Made by a program: the position numbers and the translations under genes
In this document: positions 19,987-27,945 of the stretch, piece after piece
Layout of the letters: each line of letters begins with the position of its first letter
How positions within the stretch are numbered: the first letter of the stretch is position 1
Notes under the pieces: generated by a model
Told to the model about the DNA's origin: nothing
The model's input: only the letters and a program-made list of their open reading frames with translations
The model's database searches: none
DNA from: Fructilactobacillus carniphilus
GTDB taxonomy: Bacteria; Bacillota; Bacilli; Lactobacillales; Lactobacillaceae
Direction: 5' to 3'
Length of the DNA: 64,000 nucleotides
NCBI RefSeq assembly: GCF_024029675.1
Contig: NZ_CP097121.1
Span: 372,001-436,000, forward strand

Positions 19987-21276
19987 ATGAATTATGATGC
20001 AGAACCCCACGGGGTCTATTTTTTCATTGATAATAAGTCCTTTTATGCCAGTTGTGAAAGCGTAGCTCGGGGGTTAAACCCATTAACAGCAATTTTGTGC
20101 GTCATGTCAGAAACTGCCAACACCAACGGGGGGTTAATCTTGGCTGCTTCCCCACGTGCGAAGCAACTGTTTGGTCTTCATAACGTGAACCGCCAGTACG
20201 AGTTGCCGCACGATGAACGACTCATTTTGGTTCCACCACGTATGAATCTTTATATCAAAAAGAACCTAGAAATTAATCAGATTTTTACTGAGTTTGTGGC
20301 CGAAACAGACTTGTTACCGTATTCGATTGATGAGTCGTTGTTAGACATGACCCATTCGTGGCGGTTATTTGGCAATACAGTACAAACAGTGGCTCAGCAA
20401 ATTCAGCGTGAGATTAAGCGACGCCTGGGTTTGTACGTCACGGTGGGAATTGGAGATAATCCGGTGCAAGCCAAGCTGGCCCTGGATCTTTATGCGAAGC
20501 ATAACCGGAATCTGATTGGCGAACTGCATTATGAAGATGTACCAACCAAACTGTGGCCGATTCAGAATTTAACGTCCGTCTGGGGAATTGGCAAACGCCA
20601 GGCACAACGATTAGCACGATTGGGGATTCATTCGATGGCTGAGTTAGCTGCCGCTAATCCATATGTCTTAAAACAAGAGCTGGGGGTGATTGGAACCCAA
20701 CTATTTGCGACCGCCTGGGGAATTGACCGTAGTAATCTGCACGAAGATTATCAACCCCAACAACGGAGTTATAGTAACGGCCAGGTATTGCCTCGGGACT
20801 ACTGTCAGGAAAGTGAACTAGCAGTGGTGATTAAGGAACTAACTGAACAGGTTGCCGCTCGCGTTCAGGCTCATCATTTCCAGGTCGGATCGGTTACGTT
20901 ACAACTGGGCATTGCTCATGGGCAAGTCGATGCGCACCATCTCTCCCATACCCAGCGGATTCCGGCTACGGATCAAACGGTTGAACTCCGGCAGGTGGTG
21001 ATGGCAATATTTAAAAAGCTCTGGCACGGGGAAACGATTCGGCGGATTAATCTGGATTTTGGTGATTTAACCCCTGCCGCCGGAATGCAACTGGATTTAC
21101 TAGCTGATAACCAGCGACGTACAAAGCAACGCGAGCTAGACCACGTCACTGCTGCGATTCGAAAACGGTTTGGAGTAGATGCTGTCTTTCGCGCTCAAAG
21201 TCTGTGTCCCGGGGGAACCGCGTTAGAGCGTGCCGGATTGGTGGGAGGTCATAGTGGGGGCAATAGCTATGAATAA
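19987..21276 (+). CDS. Y-family DNA polymerase, UmuC/UvrX type (SOS-induced translesion polymerase)
   Basis: A 429-residue translesion polymerase. The N-terminal catalytic motif YFFIDNKSFYASCESV corresponds to the YxxxDxxxFYASxE signature of Y-family enzymes. The second active-site motif is in LLPYSIDESLLD (Asp-Glu pair near residues 115-116). VGIGDNPVQAKLA and the helix-hairpin-helix WGIGKRQAQRLARLGI follow, then the little-finger domain. It belongs to the UvrX/UmuC branch found in lactobacilli and phage SPbeta, not to DinB. GGGAG at 19974-19978 lies 8 bases before the ATG. It is the first gene of a three-gene operon under a perfect LexA box. Confidence 0.9.
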   Translation: MNYDAEPHGVYFFIDNKSFYASCESVARGLNPLTAILCVMSETANTNGGLILAASPRAKQLFGLHNVNRQYELPHDERLILVPPRMNLYIKKNLEINQIFTEFVAETDLLPYSIDESLLDMTHSWRLFGNTVQTVAQQIQREIKRRLGLYVTVGIGDNPVQAKLALDLYAKHNRNLIGELHYEDVPTKLWPIQNLTSVWGIGKRQAQRLARLGIHSMAELAAANPYVLKQELGVIGTQLFATAWGIDRSNLHEDYQPQQRSYSNGQVLPRDYCQESELAVVIKELTEQVAARVQAHHFQVGSVTLQLGIAHGQVDAHHLSHTQRIPATDQTVELRQVVMAIFKKLWHGETIRRINLDFGDLTPAAGMQLDLLADNQRRTKQRELDHVTAAIRKRFGVDAVFRAQSLCPGGTALERAGLVGGHSGGNSYE

Positions 21277-21595
21277 GCCGGACGTTTCAACCACCGTTAC
21301 GACCATTACCCACCGGATTGCCCAGCAATTTCATCCCCGACCAGGAAGTCGATACACCATTTTAATTGTGCATGATCCGTATGCGCTCGCTTTTAACTGG
21401 TTCTTGAACATTAAGCATCCCCACCAAAACGTCCGTTCTCAGCCTCTGGCAGTTTTACCCAGGGATTTACAGTTGCTAGAAGCGGTTTTAAAGGGAGTCA
21501 GCGAGCAATATCACTTTACGATTAATTATCGAAACTGTGGTAATTTACGCTGGCCGACCACGGGACGCCTAATTGAACAAACGGGTGCTTTGTAA
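21269..21595 (+). CDS. Small protein of unknown function in the SOS polymerase operon
   Basis: A 108-residue soluble protein that I do not recognise. It begins MNKPDVSTTVTTITHRIAQQF. Its middle has a hydrophobic strand and loop (YTILIVHDPYALAFNWFL), a Pro-containing segment and a possible helix (RDLQLLEAVLKGV), and it ends GRLIEQTGAL. No membrane segment, signal peptide or Cys cluster is present. The start overlaps the end of the polymerase gene by 8 bases, and its stop overlaps the start of the YolD-like gene by 1 base, so the three are translationally coupled. An alternative GTG start at 21230 lacks a ribosome binding site. By position it may be an accessory subunit of the polymerase, comparable in role to UmuD'. 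Confidence 0.75.
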   Translation: MNKPDVSTTVTTITHRIAQQFHPRPGSRYTILIVHDPYALAFNWFLNIKHPHQNVRSQPLAVLPRDLQLLEAVLKGVSEQYHFTINYRNCGNLRWPTTGRLIEQTGAL

Positions 21596-21957
21596 TGAAT
21601 GATCGGTTGGCACAACAATTCTTTGCGCATGATTATCATGATCGAGGGGTCCAAAAGTGGCAGGGATACTTTTTATCTGATCATACCCAACACCTCCGCG
21701 AACATCACCAAGCTGTCCAGCAAGCTACTACTTGGGAGAGAATCCCAGCGATGAACCATACAGAAATTAGCCGGAAACTGCAGTACGCTGTGCAAAAGCA
21801 GCAGCCGGTTACGCTGATTTGGAAGCAAACCAGGGGCCTGGAAACCCAGTATTTTCAAGCTCAGGGACGGGTAACAGGGCACGAAGCTGGATTGGTACGA
21901 ATTGACGGTCAGCTAATTCCTTTTGAACTAATTGTGGCAATTAAAAGAAAAAATTAA
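21595..21957 (+). CDS. YolD-like family protein
   Basis: A 120-residue protein with the YolD-like pattern DRGVQKWQGYFLSDHTQHL in its first 40 residues (Arg-Gly, then Lys-Trp, then a helix), followed by a beta-rich C-terminal half (VTLIWKQTRG, GRVTGHEAGLVRIDGQLI). YolD-like proteins are usually encoded next to UvrX/UmuC-type polymerases in Firmicutes, and a role as a UmuD-like partner has been proposed from that association. The ATG overlaps the stop of the preceding gene (TAATG). It is the last gene of the SOS operon. Confidence 0.82.
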   Translation: MNDRLAQQFFAHDYHDRGVQKWQGYFLSDHTQHLREHHQAVQQATTWERIPAMNHTEISRKLQYAVQKQQPVTLIWKQTRGLETQYFQAQGRVTGHEAGLVRIDGQLIPFELIVAIKRKN

Positions 21958-21990
21958 GCGGTTACACTTTATTATTCTTTGAAAATGACT

Positions 21991-22025
21991 TATAATAAAG
22001 GTGTTCAAAGCTTCACATGGTGAAG
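21991..22025 (+). promoter_or_regulatory. -10 box and leader inverted repeat of the VOC gene
   Basis: TATAAT at 21991-21996 has no clear -35 match. Downstream, in the leader, CTTCAC-ATG-GTGAAG (22011-22025) forms a perfect 6-bp dyad that could be an operator or a short hairpin. Confidence 0.5.
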
Positions 22026-22052
22026 TGAACCAAACCCAAAGGAGAGATTACA

Positions 22053-22442
22053 ATGGCATTAGATAACTACTTTACTGGATTACAACACGTAGGGATTCCA
22101 GCTACGGATTTAGACGAAACGGTGGCTTTTTACGAAAAGTTAGGTTTTACTAAAGCAGGCGAATTTTTATACCAAGGCAATCGTTGTGCATTCATGAAGT
22201 ATGACAACTTAATGATTGAAACTTGGGAAGGTGACGAAACTGCTAAGGTTGACGGAGCCATTAATCACATTTCTTTAAATGCAACTGACGCAGCTGCTGC
22301 TTTACAAGAAGCTAAGGACATGGGCTTAGATTTAATTGATACTGAAATTCAAACCCGTCCATTCTGGGACAAAGGAATTAAGTTCTTTAACATCTATGGT
22401 CCGAACCACGAAAAGATTGAATTCTGTGAAATCGTAAAATAA
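22053..22442 (+). CDS. VOC superfamily (glyoxalase/bleomycin-resistance fold) protein
   Basis: A 129-residue protein of the vicinal oxygen chelate fold. The first beta-alpha-beta module starts LQHVGIPATDLDETVAFYEKLGF, and the second has INHISLNATDAAAALQEAKDMG and ends GPNHEKIEFCEI. Candidate metal ligands are His at about residue 11, a Glu near 56, His near 70 and Glu near 125, the layout of glyoxalase I-like enzymes. The actual substrate cannot be read from the sequence: a glyoxalase-type or ring-cleavage activity are both possible. AAGGAGAG precedes the ATG, and the gene is monocistronic with its own promoter and terminator. Confidence 0.85.
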   Translation: MALDNYFTGLQHVGIPATDLDETVAFYEKLGFTKAGEFLYQGNRCAFMKYDNLMIETWEGDETAKVDGAINHISLNATDAAAALQEAKDMGLDLIDTEIQTRPFWDKGIKFFNIYGPNHEKIEFCEIVK

Positions 22443-22457
22443 GCATTTTTAATGGCA

Positions 22458-22482
22458 GGCGTAGTGATACGCCTTTTTTTTT
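22458..22482 (+). terminator. Terminator after the VOC gene
   Basis: GGCGTA-GTGA-TACGCC, a 6-bp stem with a 4-base loop, is followed by nine T. Confidence 0.92.
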
Positions 22483-22594
22483 GTGATTTTAAATGATTAT
22501 TATCTAAATTCAAGAAATCTTCTTGCCATTTTGGGATTGCTCCAGTACCATGGATAATAGGTTTAATCGAATTTAAAAAATGGAGGTGGATAAC

Positions 22595-22903
22595 GTGTTA
22601 GCAATGACCAAAAAATTTTTGCGTGACAATGGTTATCACTACAAAAAGGGTTACATCCGCCCGTTAATGACTCCAGACAGTGTTTACATTTTCCGGTTTG
22701 GTAAAGATGAGTTGAATAATCGGATTATTTTACGCTATGGACACGGATGGACTGGACGCCAAAAAATTAAAGAAATTGATTTACGTTTGCATAAACAGAA
22801 GCATCCACGGATTTTTAAGACCGAACGAAGTCTCTTGAAGTATCTCAAGTCACACCTTTCGTATCACGAAGCCAAGTTGCAAAAAATTAAAGAAGAACAG
22901 TAA
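22595..22903 (+). CDS. Hypothetical basic protein
   Basis: A 102-residue protein of no family I recognise. The start is the GTG at 22595, 5 bases after GGAGGTGG (22582-22589); the ATG at 22580 lies inside that site. It is rich in Lys, Arg and His (for example DNGYHYKKGYIRP, GHGWTGRQKIKEIDLRL and the C-terminal LKYLKSHLSYHEAKLQKIKEEQ split by helices), with no membrane segment. A highly charged C-terminal helix and a beta-rich middle suggest a small nucleic-acid- or ribosome-associated protein, but this is a guess. It is flanked by terminators and followed by prmA. Confidence 0.72.
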   Translation: MLAMTKKFLRDNGYHYKKGYIRPLMTPDSVYIFRFGKDELNNRIILRYGHGWTGRQKIKEIDLRLHKQKHPRIFKTERSLLKYLKSHLSYHEAKLQKIKEEQ

Positions 22904-22906
22904 TTT

Positions 22907-22934
22907 GAAGCATCCTTGGCGGGGTGCTTCTTTT
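22907..22934 (+). terminator. Terminator before prmA
   Basis: GAAGCATCC pairs with GGGTGCTTC (one G-T pair), with a 6-base loop and only four T. It may be leaky, since prmA starts 22 bases later. Confidence 0.7.
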
Positions 22935-22955
22935 GCTAAGAAGGGATAACATGTT

Positions 22956-23834
22956 ATGAAGCTAACGGAAGTTCGCATTACTACCACTAATGAAGCCGCA
23001 GAGGCGGTTAGTAACCTACTAATTACAGCCGGAGCTCAAGGAATTCAACTCGATGATCAATTACCGGGCGATCAAGTGGCAGTAATTACGTATATTACTG
23101 AGGACCTTAACCCAGCTGCCTTTATCAAACAAGTCGAACAAGGGCTGAGCCACTTTACTGAATATGGGCTAAACGCGGGCGTGGCGACGATTGAGACTCG
23201 TCCGGTTGACGAGCAGTGGACGACCGAATGGGAACAATATTACCACGCGGAGCGGATTACTCGTTACCTGACGGTGGTGCCTAACTGGGAAGATTATCAA
23301 CCTGCTCAGACCGACCAAAAGGTGATTCGTCTTGATCCTGGGATGGCCTTTGGAACGGGAACGCATCCCACGACGAAGATGTCGTTACAAGCGTTAGAAA
23401 CGATTCTACGTGGGGGAGAAACGCTTTTTGACGTTGGAACCGGTTCGGGAGTGCTCAGCATTGGAGCCCGTTTATTGGGAGCCAAAGCAATCCGAGCGTG
23501 GGATAACGATTCCGTGGCAGTGGAATCGGCACAGAAAAATTTAGCGATGAACCCCGGAATGGAAGACATTCAAGTATCACAAAACAGTTTATTAACTGGG
23601 ATTGACGGTACGGCCGACGTGATTGTCGCTAACATGTTAGCAGAAGTGTTATTGCCACTGATCCCCCAGGTTCCCGCGCACTTGCGTGATCACGGTCAGC
23701 TCATTCTTGCCGGGATTTACGTGGATCAGTTACCCAAGATTCAAGCGCAGTTAGATGAGCAACAGTTGACGGTTGAACAAATCATGGCCGTGGACAACTG
23801 GCGGGCCGTAATTGCGACAAAGAAAGGACAATAA
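22956..23834 (+). CDS. prmA: Ribosomal protein L11 methyltransferase
   Basis: PrmA trimethylates ribosomal protein L11 using S-adenosylmethionine. The 292-residue protein has the N-terminal L11-recognition domain (MKLTEVRITTTNEAAEAVSN) and a C-terminal Rossmann methyltransferase domain from about residue 125: RLDPGMAFGTGTHPTT, then SAM motif DVGTGSGVLSIGA and the active-site VANMLAEVL (canonical form NILA). It starts with a weak ribosome binding site (AAGGGA, 9 bases upstream). The stop lies 1 base before the rsmE start, the standard prmA-rsmE pair. Confidence 0.95.
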   Translation: MKLTEVRITTTNEAAEAVSNLLITAGAQGIQLDDQLPGDQVAVITYITEDLNPAAFIKQVEQGLSHFTEYGLNAGVATIETRPVDEQWTTEWEQYYHAERITRYLTVVPNWEDYQPAQTDQKVIRLDPGMAFGTGTHPTTKMSLQALETILRGGETLFDVGTGSGVLSIGARLLGAKAIRAWDNDSVAVESAQKNLAMNPGMEDIQVSQNSLLTGIDGTADVIVANMLAEVLLPLIPQVPAHLRDHGQLILAGIYVDQLPKIQAQLDEQQLTVEQIMAVDNWRAVIATKKGQ

Positions 23835-23835
23835 C

Positions 23836-24570
23836 GTGCAACACTATTTTATGGATCAAGCACTGACGGTGGGGGCTGAAGTTTCGTTGCCCACCGCGAT
23901 TCAAAAACACTGGTTGCGGGTGTTACGAGCCAAACCGGGAGCCCAAGCGGAATTTGTGGATGATCAGCAGCAGGTTTTCATCGGGGAATTAATGGATGAG
24001 AACCAGGGCACCATTAAAATCGTACTGCAAACGGATCACGATGCAGAGCTTCCGATTGCCACCACGATTGCCTGTGGACTACCCAAGAGTGGAAAAGCAG
24101 AGTTAATGGTGCAGAAGGCGACGGAAATGGGTGTTGCAGAAATTATTTTTCTACCGACTGAATGGTCAGTAGCTCAGTGGAAGCACAAAGCCGGTAAAAA
24201 GGTGGAACGCTTGCAAAAGATTGCGCACAGTGCTGCCGAGCAATCTCACCGAAATCTAGTTCCTAAGGTTCGTTATTTAGACCGGTTCACTGATTTATTG
24301 GACGTTCAAGTTGATCAACGAGTGGTAGCTTACGAAGAAGCGGCCAAACGTGGAGAAGTGAGTGAATTGGTGCGGGTCGTGACGAAGATGCAACCAGGTC
24401 AACGCTTACTGGCAGTTTTTGGACCGGAGGGCGGTCTGAGCCCGACGGAGGTGAAATGGTTACAGGATCATGCTTTTCACGTGGTGGGCTTAGGCCCCCG
24501 GATTCTGCGAACTGAATCGGCACCGTTGTACTTTTTAAGTGCCATGTCTGTACTTTCCGAACTTAAATGA
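23836..24570 (+). CDS. rsmE: 16S rRNA (uracil1498-N3)-methyltransferase RsmE
   Basis: RsmE methylates U1498 of 16S rRNA. A 244-residue SPOUT-fold protein: N-terminal PUA-like domain (YFMDQALTVGAEVSLP), then the trefoil-knot domain with KSGKAELMVQKATEMGV and the SAM-binding loop VFGPEGGLSPTEV and GLGPRILRTESAPLY. I choose GTG 23836, with AAAGGA 8 bases upstream inside the prmA end; an upstream in-frame start would overlap prmA and lacks support. rel follows after about 60 bases. Confidence 0.95.
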   Translation: MQHYFMDQALTVGAEVSLPTAIQKHWLRVLRAKPGAQAEFVDDQQQVFIGELMDENQGTIKIVLQTDHDAELPIATTIACGLPKSGKAELMVQKATEMGVAEIIFLPTEWSVAQWKHKAGKKVERLQKIAHSAAEQSHRNLVPKVRYLDRFTDLLDVQVDQRVVAYEEAAKRGEVSELVRVVTKMQPGQRLLAVFGPEGGLSPTEVKWLQDHAFHVVGLGPRILRTESAPLYFLSAMSVLSELK

Positions 24571-24576
24571 TAAAAT
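24568..24576 (+). promoter_or_regulatory. Possible extended -10 promoter for rel
   Basis: TGATAAAAT (TGn plus TAAAAT) overlaps the rsmE stop codon. No good -35 is visible; CTGTAC lies 17 bases upstream of the hexamer. Low confidence. Confidence 0.35.
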
Positions 24577-24632
24577 GTTATTAAAATCAAGTAGATTACG
24601 AATGATGCTATTACTAAGTGGGGGTGAAACCG

Positions 24633-26855
24633 ATGGCTAGTCTAAAACAGTGGCAACCGACTGAGATTTTTTCTAAAATTCAGACTGAAATGGATCCGGA
24701 TCAAGTTGACATGGTTAAACGGGCGTATCAAGTCGCTCGGCATGCTCACGGAACGAATCTACGGGCTTCTGGAGAAAGCTACATTGCCCACTCCACTAAC
24801 GTAGCCGGTATCTTAGCTGATTTAAACATGGATGCTGTAGCGGTGACCGCCGGCTTTTTGCATGATGTGGTGGAAGATAGCAATGTACAACTGGCAGACG
24901 TGCGGGAACAATTTGGGGATGACGTAGCCCTGATTGTGGACGGAGTTACCAAGATTAGTAAAATTAAATATAATTCCAGTCGTGAAGCATTGGCAGAAAA
25001 TTATCGCAAGTTATTGCTGGTAATGTGTAAAGACATTCGAGTTATGATTGTGAAACTGGCAGATCGGATGGACAATATGGATACATTGGGGGACTTAAAC
25101 CCTGAGTTTCAGACCCGCTTTGCCAAGGAAACGCTGGACGTTTACGCGCCGATTGCTGATCGCCTTGGGATGGGGACCGTGAAGTGGGAGCTCCAGGATA
25201 TGGCATTGCGCTACCTGAATCCGGATGCATACTACAAAATTGCCCACTCCATGAAATCCAAGCGCAACGAACGGGAGTCTTACATTCAGGATGCGATTCG
25301 CGAGGTTAAAAACGCCATCAAGGACTATCACATTGATGCCGAAATTTACGGGCGGCCCAAGCATCTTTATTCCATCTATAAAAAGATGGTGGACAAGCAC
25401 AAGAAGTTCGAAGAAATTTATGACCTGTCCGCCATTCGGATCATTGTGGACACGGTGAAGGATTGTTACGCTATTTTGGGAGCAGTTCACGCCAAGTGGC
25501 CCCCAATGCCTGGTCGGTTCAAAGACTACATTGCGATGCCCAAACCCAACTTGTACCAGTCATTGCATACGACCGTGATTGGTCCCGAAGGCAAACCCCT
25601 GGAAATCCAAATTCGGACCAAAGAAATGCACCGGATTGCGGAATATGGGGTGGCAGCCCACTGGGCTTATAAGCAGGGAGAAACTGATGCAGTTGCCAAT
25701 GATGAAAATAACATGCAACTGAATTGGTTTAAAAAGATTATTGAAATTCAAGAAGAAACTGATAACGCTTCTGAGTTCATGGATAGCGTGCAAGGAGAGC
25801 TTTTCTCTGATCACGTATATGCCTTTACTCCGAACGGAGACGTGCTGGAATTACCTCAGGGCGCGGGTCCATTGGACATGGCGTACTCCATTCACACGCA
25901 GGTTGGTCACCGAGCTACAGGAGCGCGGGTCAACGGCAAGATGGTTTCTTTAGATTATCAGATTAAAAATGGGGATATTGTAGAGATCATTACGTCCGCC
26001 AATTCAACGGGACCGGGAAAAAACTGGTTGGATTTGGTCCACACTAACAGTGCTAAGCACAAAATTAATCAATTTTTTAAAAAGCAAAACCGCGAAGATA
26101 ACATCAAAACTGGTTCAGAATTACTCCACAATCAATTAGAAGAAACGGGTTATGGACCCAACGAATTATTAACTACCGAAAATTGGGAGCGAGTTTTAAA
26201 CGAACTGCACTACCGGTCGGAAGACGATTTATTGGCCGCCCTTGGTTTTGGCGACATCCACGTAGTGGGAGTGGCCAATCGGTTTACCAGTGAGATTCGG
26301 GATGAACGGCAACGAGAACGCGAACAACAAGCTGAACAAGAGCTTTTGGAACAACCGCAGACTCTTTCGACGAAAAAAGAAGCACAGGCTCCGCAGGGGA
26401 ATCGACCAGCGGACAACGTTGCCATCGATGGAATTGACAACGTCTTAGTACGGATTAGCCATTGTTGTTTGCCGCTGCCAGGAGATGAAATCATCGGTTA
26501 CATTACGAAGGGTCGGGGAATCTCGATTCACCGGGTCGACTGTAATAACTTTAGTCAAGCCGAACCCGGGCGGATCATTGCAGCGCACTGGCGTCAGATA
26601 GACGATAATCGAATTAATTACCAATCTAAACTACGATTTGAAGCCGATAACCGGAATGGGGTTTTAAACGACGTGATTAAACGGTTTAGCAATAGTCCGG
26701 TTCAATTAACTTCCATTAATGGCCGGGTTCACGACGATACCGGGGTGACCATCGAAGCCATTGTGGAGGTTCACAACGTTGCTCAAGCAGAACGAGTGTT
26801 GGATACCGTCAAAATGGTACCGGGGGTTGCCACAGCGACCAGAATTTTGAACTAA
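24633..26855 (+). CDS. rel: Bifunctional (p)ppGpp synthetase/hydrolase (RSH family)
   Basis: Rel makes and degrades the stringent-response alarmones. ATG 24633 (740 residues) is preceded by GGGGGTG; the GTG at 24618 lies in that site. Domains in order: HD hydrolase with intact motifs (YIAHSTNVAGIL, HDVVEDSN, KLADRMDNMDTL) in residues 40-160; synthetase with GRPKHLYSIYKKM (about 240) and YQSLHTTVIGPEGKP; TGS with FTPNGDVLELPQGA near 395; a zinc/RIS region with HCCLPLPGDEIIGY; and a C-terminal ACT domain. Both catalytic halves look intact, so it should be bifunctional. dtd follows after 11 bases. Confidence 0.97.
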   Translation: MASLKQWQPTEIFSKIQTEMDPDQVDMVKRAYQVARHAHGTNLRASGESYIAHSTNVAGILADLNMDAVAVTAGFLHDVVEDSNVQLADVREQFGDDVALIVDGVTKISKIKYNSSREALAENYRKLLLVMCKDIRVMIVKLADRMDNMDTLGDLNPEFQTRFAKETLDVYAPIADRLGMGTVKWELQDMALRYLNPDAYYKIAHSMKSKRNERESYIQDAIREVKNAIKDYHIDAEIYGRPKHLYSIYKKMVDKHKKFEEIYDLSAIRIIVDTVKDCYAILGAVHAKWPPMPGRFKDYIAMPKPNLYQSLHTTVIGPEGKPLEIQIRTKEMHRIAEYGVAAHWAYKQGETDAVANDENNMQLNWFKKIIEIQEETDNASEFMDSVQGELFSDHVYAFTPNGDVLELPQGAGPLDMAYSIHTQVGHRATGARVNGKMVSLDYQIKNGDIVEIITSANSTGPGKNWLDLVHTNSAKHKINQFFKKQNREDNIKTGSELLHNQLEETGYGPNELLTTENWERVLNELHYRSEDDLLAALGFGDIHVVGVANRFTSEIRDERQREREQQAEQELLEQPQTLSTKKEAQAPQGNRPADNVAIDGIDNVLVRISHCCLPLPGDEIIGYITKGRGISIHRVDCNNFSQAEPGRIIAAHWRQIDDNRINYQSKLRFEADNRNGVLNDVIKRFSNSPVQLTSINGRVHDDTGVTIEAIVEVHNVAQAERVLDTVKMVPGVATATRILN

Positions 26856-26866
26856 AGGAGAGTTTC

Positions 26867-27319
26867 ATGAAGTTAGTGATTCAACGAGTCCAACGAGCAG
26901 CAGTTCGCATTGACGAGCAAGAAGTAGGAGCCATTCAAACTGGTTTTTTGATTCTCGTTGGGGCAGAAGCAGGAGATAATCAAGCGACAGTTCAGCACCT
27001 GGCGCAGAAGGTTGCCAAGCTCCGGGTATTTGCAGACGAAGCCGGGAAAATGAACTTGAACATCAAGCAGGTAGACGGTGCCGTTTTATCGGTTTCTCAA
27101 TTTACGTTATTAGCCGACTTACAACACGGGAACCGCCCGTCGTTTAAGCAAGCTGGTGCTCCCGCTGAAGCCGACCATAATTATCAATGTTTTAATGCTG
27201 CTTTAGCAGATCAAGGTTTACCCGTGGCTACGGGTGAATTTGGGGCGGACATGCAAGTCGAATTGGTCAATGATGGTCCGGCCACCTTCTTGATGGATTA
27301 TCAGGAGCCCAACGCATGA
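26867..27319 (+). CDS. dtd: D-aminoacyl-tRNA deacylase
   Basis: Dtd hydrolyses D-amino acids wrongly attached to tRNA. The 150-residue protein has the family's two active-site motifs: SQFTLLAD near residue 78 and the Gly-cisPro-containing NDGPATFLMD near 137, plus KLRVFADEAGKMN. AAAGGAGAG precedes the ATG. The rel-dtd pair is the usual Firmicutes order. Its stop overlaps the start of the HAD gene by 4 bases. Confidence 0.95.
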   Translation: MKLVIQRVQRAAVRIDEQEVGAIQTGFLILVGAEAGDNQATVQHLAQKVAKLRVFADEAGKMNLNIKQVDGAVLSVSQFTLLADLQHGNRPSFKQAGAPAEADHNYQCFNAALADQGLPVATGEFGADMQVELVNDGPATFLMDYQEPNA

Positions 27320-27945
27320 CAAATTTGATTTGGGACTTTGATGGAACGCTTTTTGATACCTATCCGTACATGGTCAGTGCCTTTACCAAGGCGCTCCAAC
27401 AAAGCGGGATTGATGAGGTTGAGATTGATGGCGACGAGATTTACCAACAGATGCGAGTTCACTCGCTTAATTCCGCCATCACGAAATTTAGTGCTCGTTT
27501 TAATTTAGATTCGGAGCGCTTACTGGCTGATTATCGCCAGTTTGAAGCCTTAGAAATTCAGTTAGCCCAGCCGTTTGCGGGCGCTTCAACAATTTTACAG
27601 GCAGTTACAGCTAATGGAGGTCAAAATGGCCTATTAACCCATCGAGATGAACAATCCATCGCGTTATTGGAGCAGTTCAAACTAAAATCCCTGTTCACCG
27701 GTTTTGTAACCAGTCAACAGGGATTGGCGCGGAAGCCTGATCCAGCTTCCTTACTCTTTTTAATTAAGCAGCAGCATTTGAATCCCACAGAAACTTTCAT
27801 GGTAGGGGACCGAAAACTGGACGTTGCAGCTGCACACAACGCGGGAATCCAATCGGTGTTATTCGATCCGGATTATCTCTTAGAGGAGACCGGGAATCCA
27901 ACGGTGACGATTCATTCGTTAGCAGAGTTACAGCAGTTACTGTAA
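27316..27945 (+). CDS. HAD-superfamily hydrolase (phosphoglycolate phosphatase-like, subfamily IA)
   Basis: A 209-residue HAD phosphatase. Motif I is DFDGTLFDTYP at the N-terminus (nucleophile Asp and acid/base Asp), motif II corresponds to LLTHRDEQS, motif III Lys lies in ARKPDPASL, and motif IV is VGDRKLDVAAAHNAG. A helical cap domain sits between motifs I and II. The substrate is unknown; sugar phosphates or phosphoglycolate are typical. It overlaps dtd by 4 bases (ATGA) and so is probably cotranscribed with rel and dtd. Its 3' end overlaps the fructosamine kinase gene on the other strand by 9 bases. Confidence 0.88.
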   Translation: MTNLIWDFDGTLFDTYPYMVSAFTKALQQSGIDEVEIDGDEIYQQMRVHSLNSAITKFSARFNLDSERLLADYRQFEALEIQLAQPFAGASTILQAVTANGGQNGLLTHRDEQSIALLEQFKLKSLFTGFVTSQQGLARKPDPASLLFLIKQQHLNPTETFMVGDRKLDVAAAHNAGIQSVLFDPDYLLEETGNPTVTIHSLAELQQLL

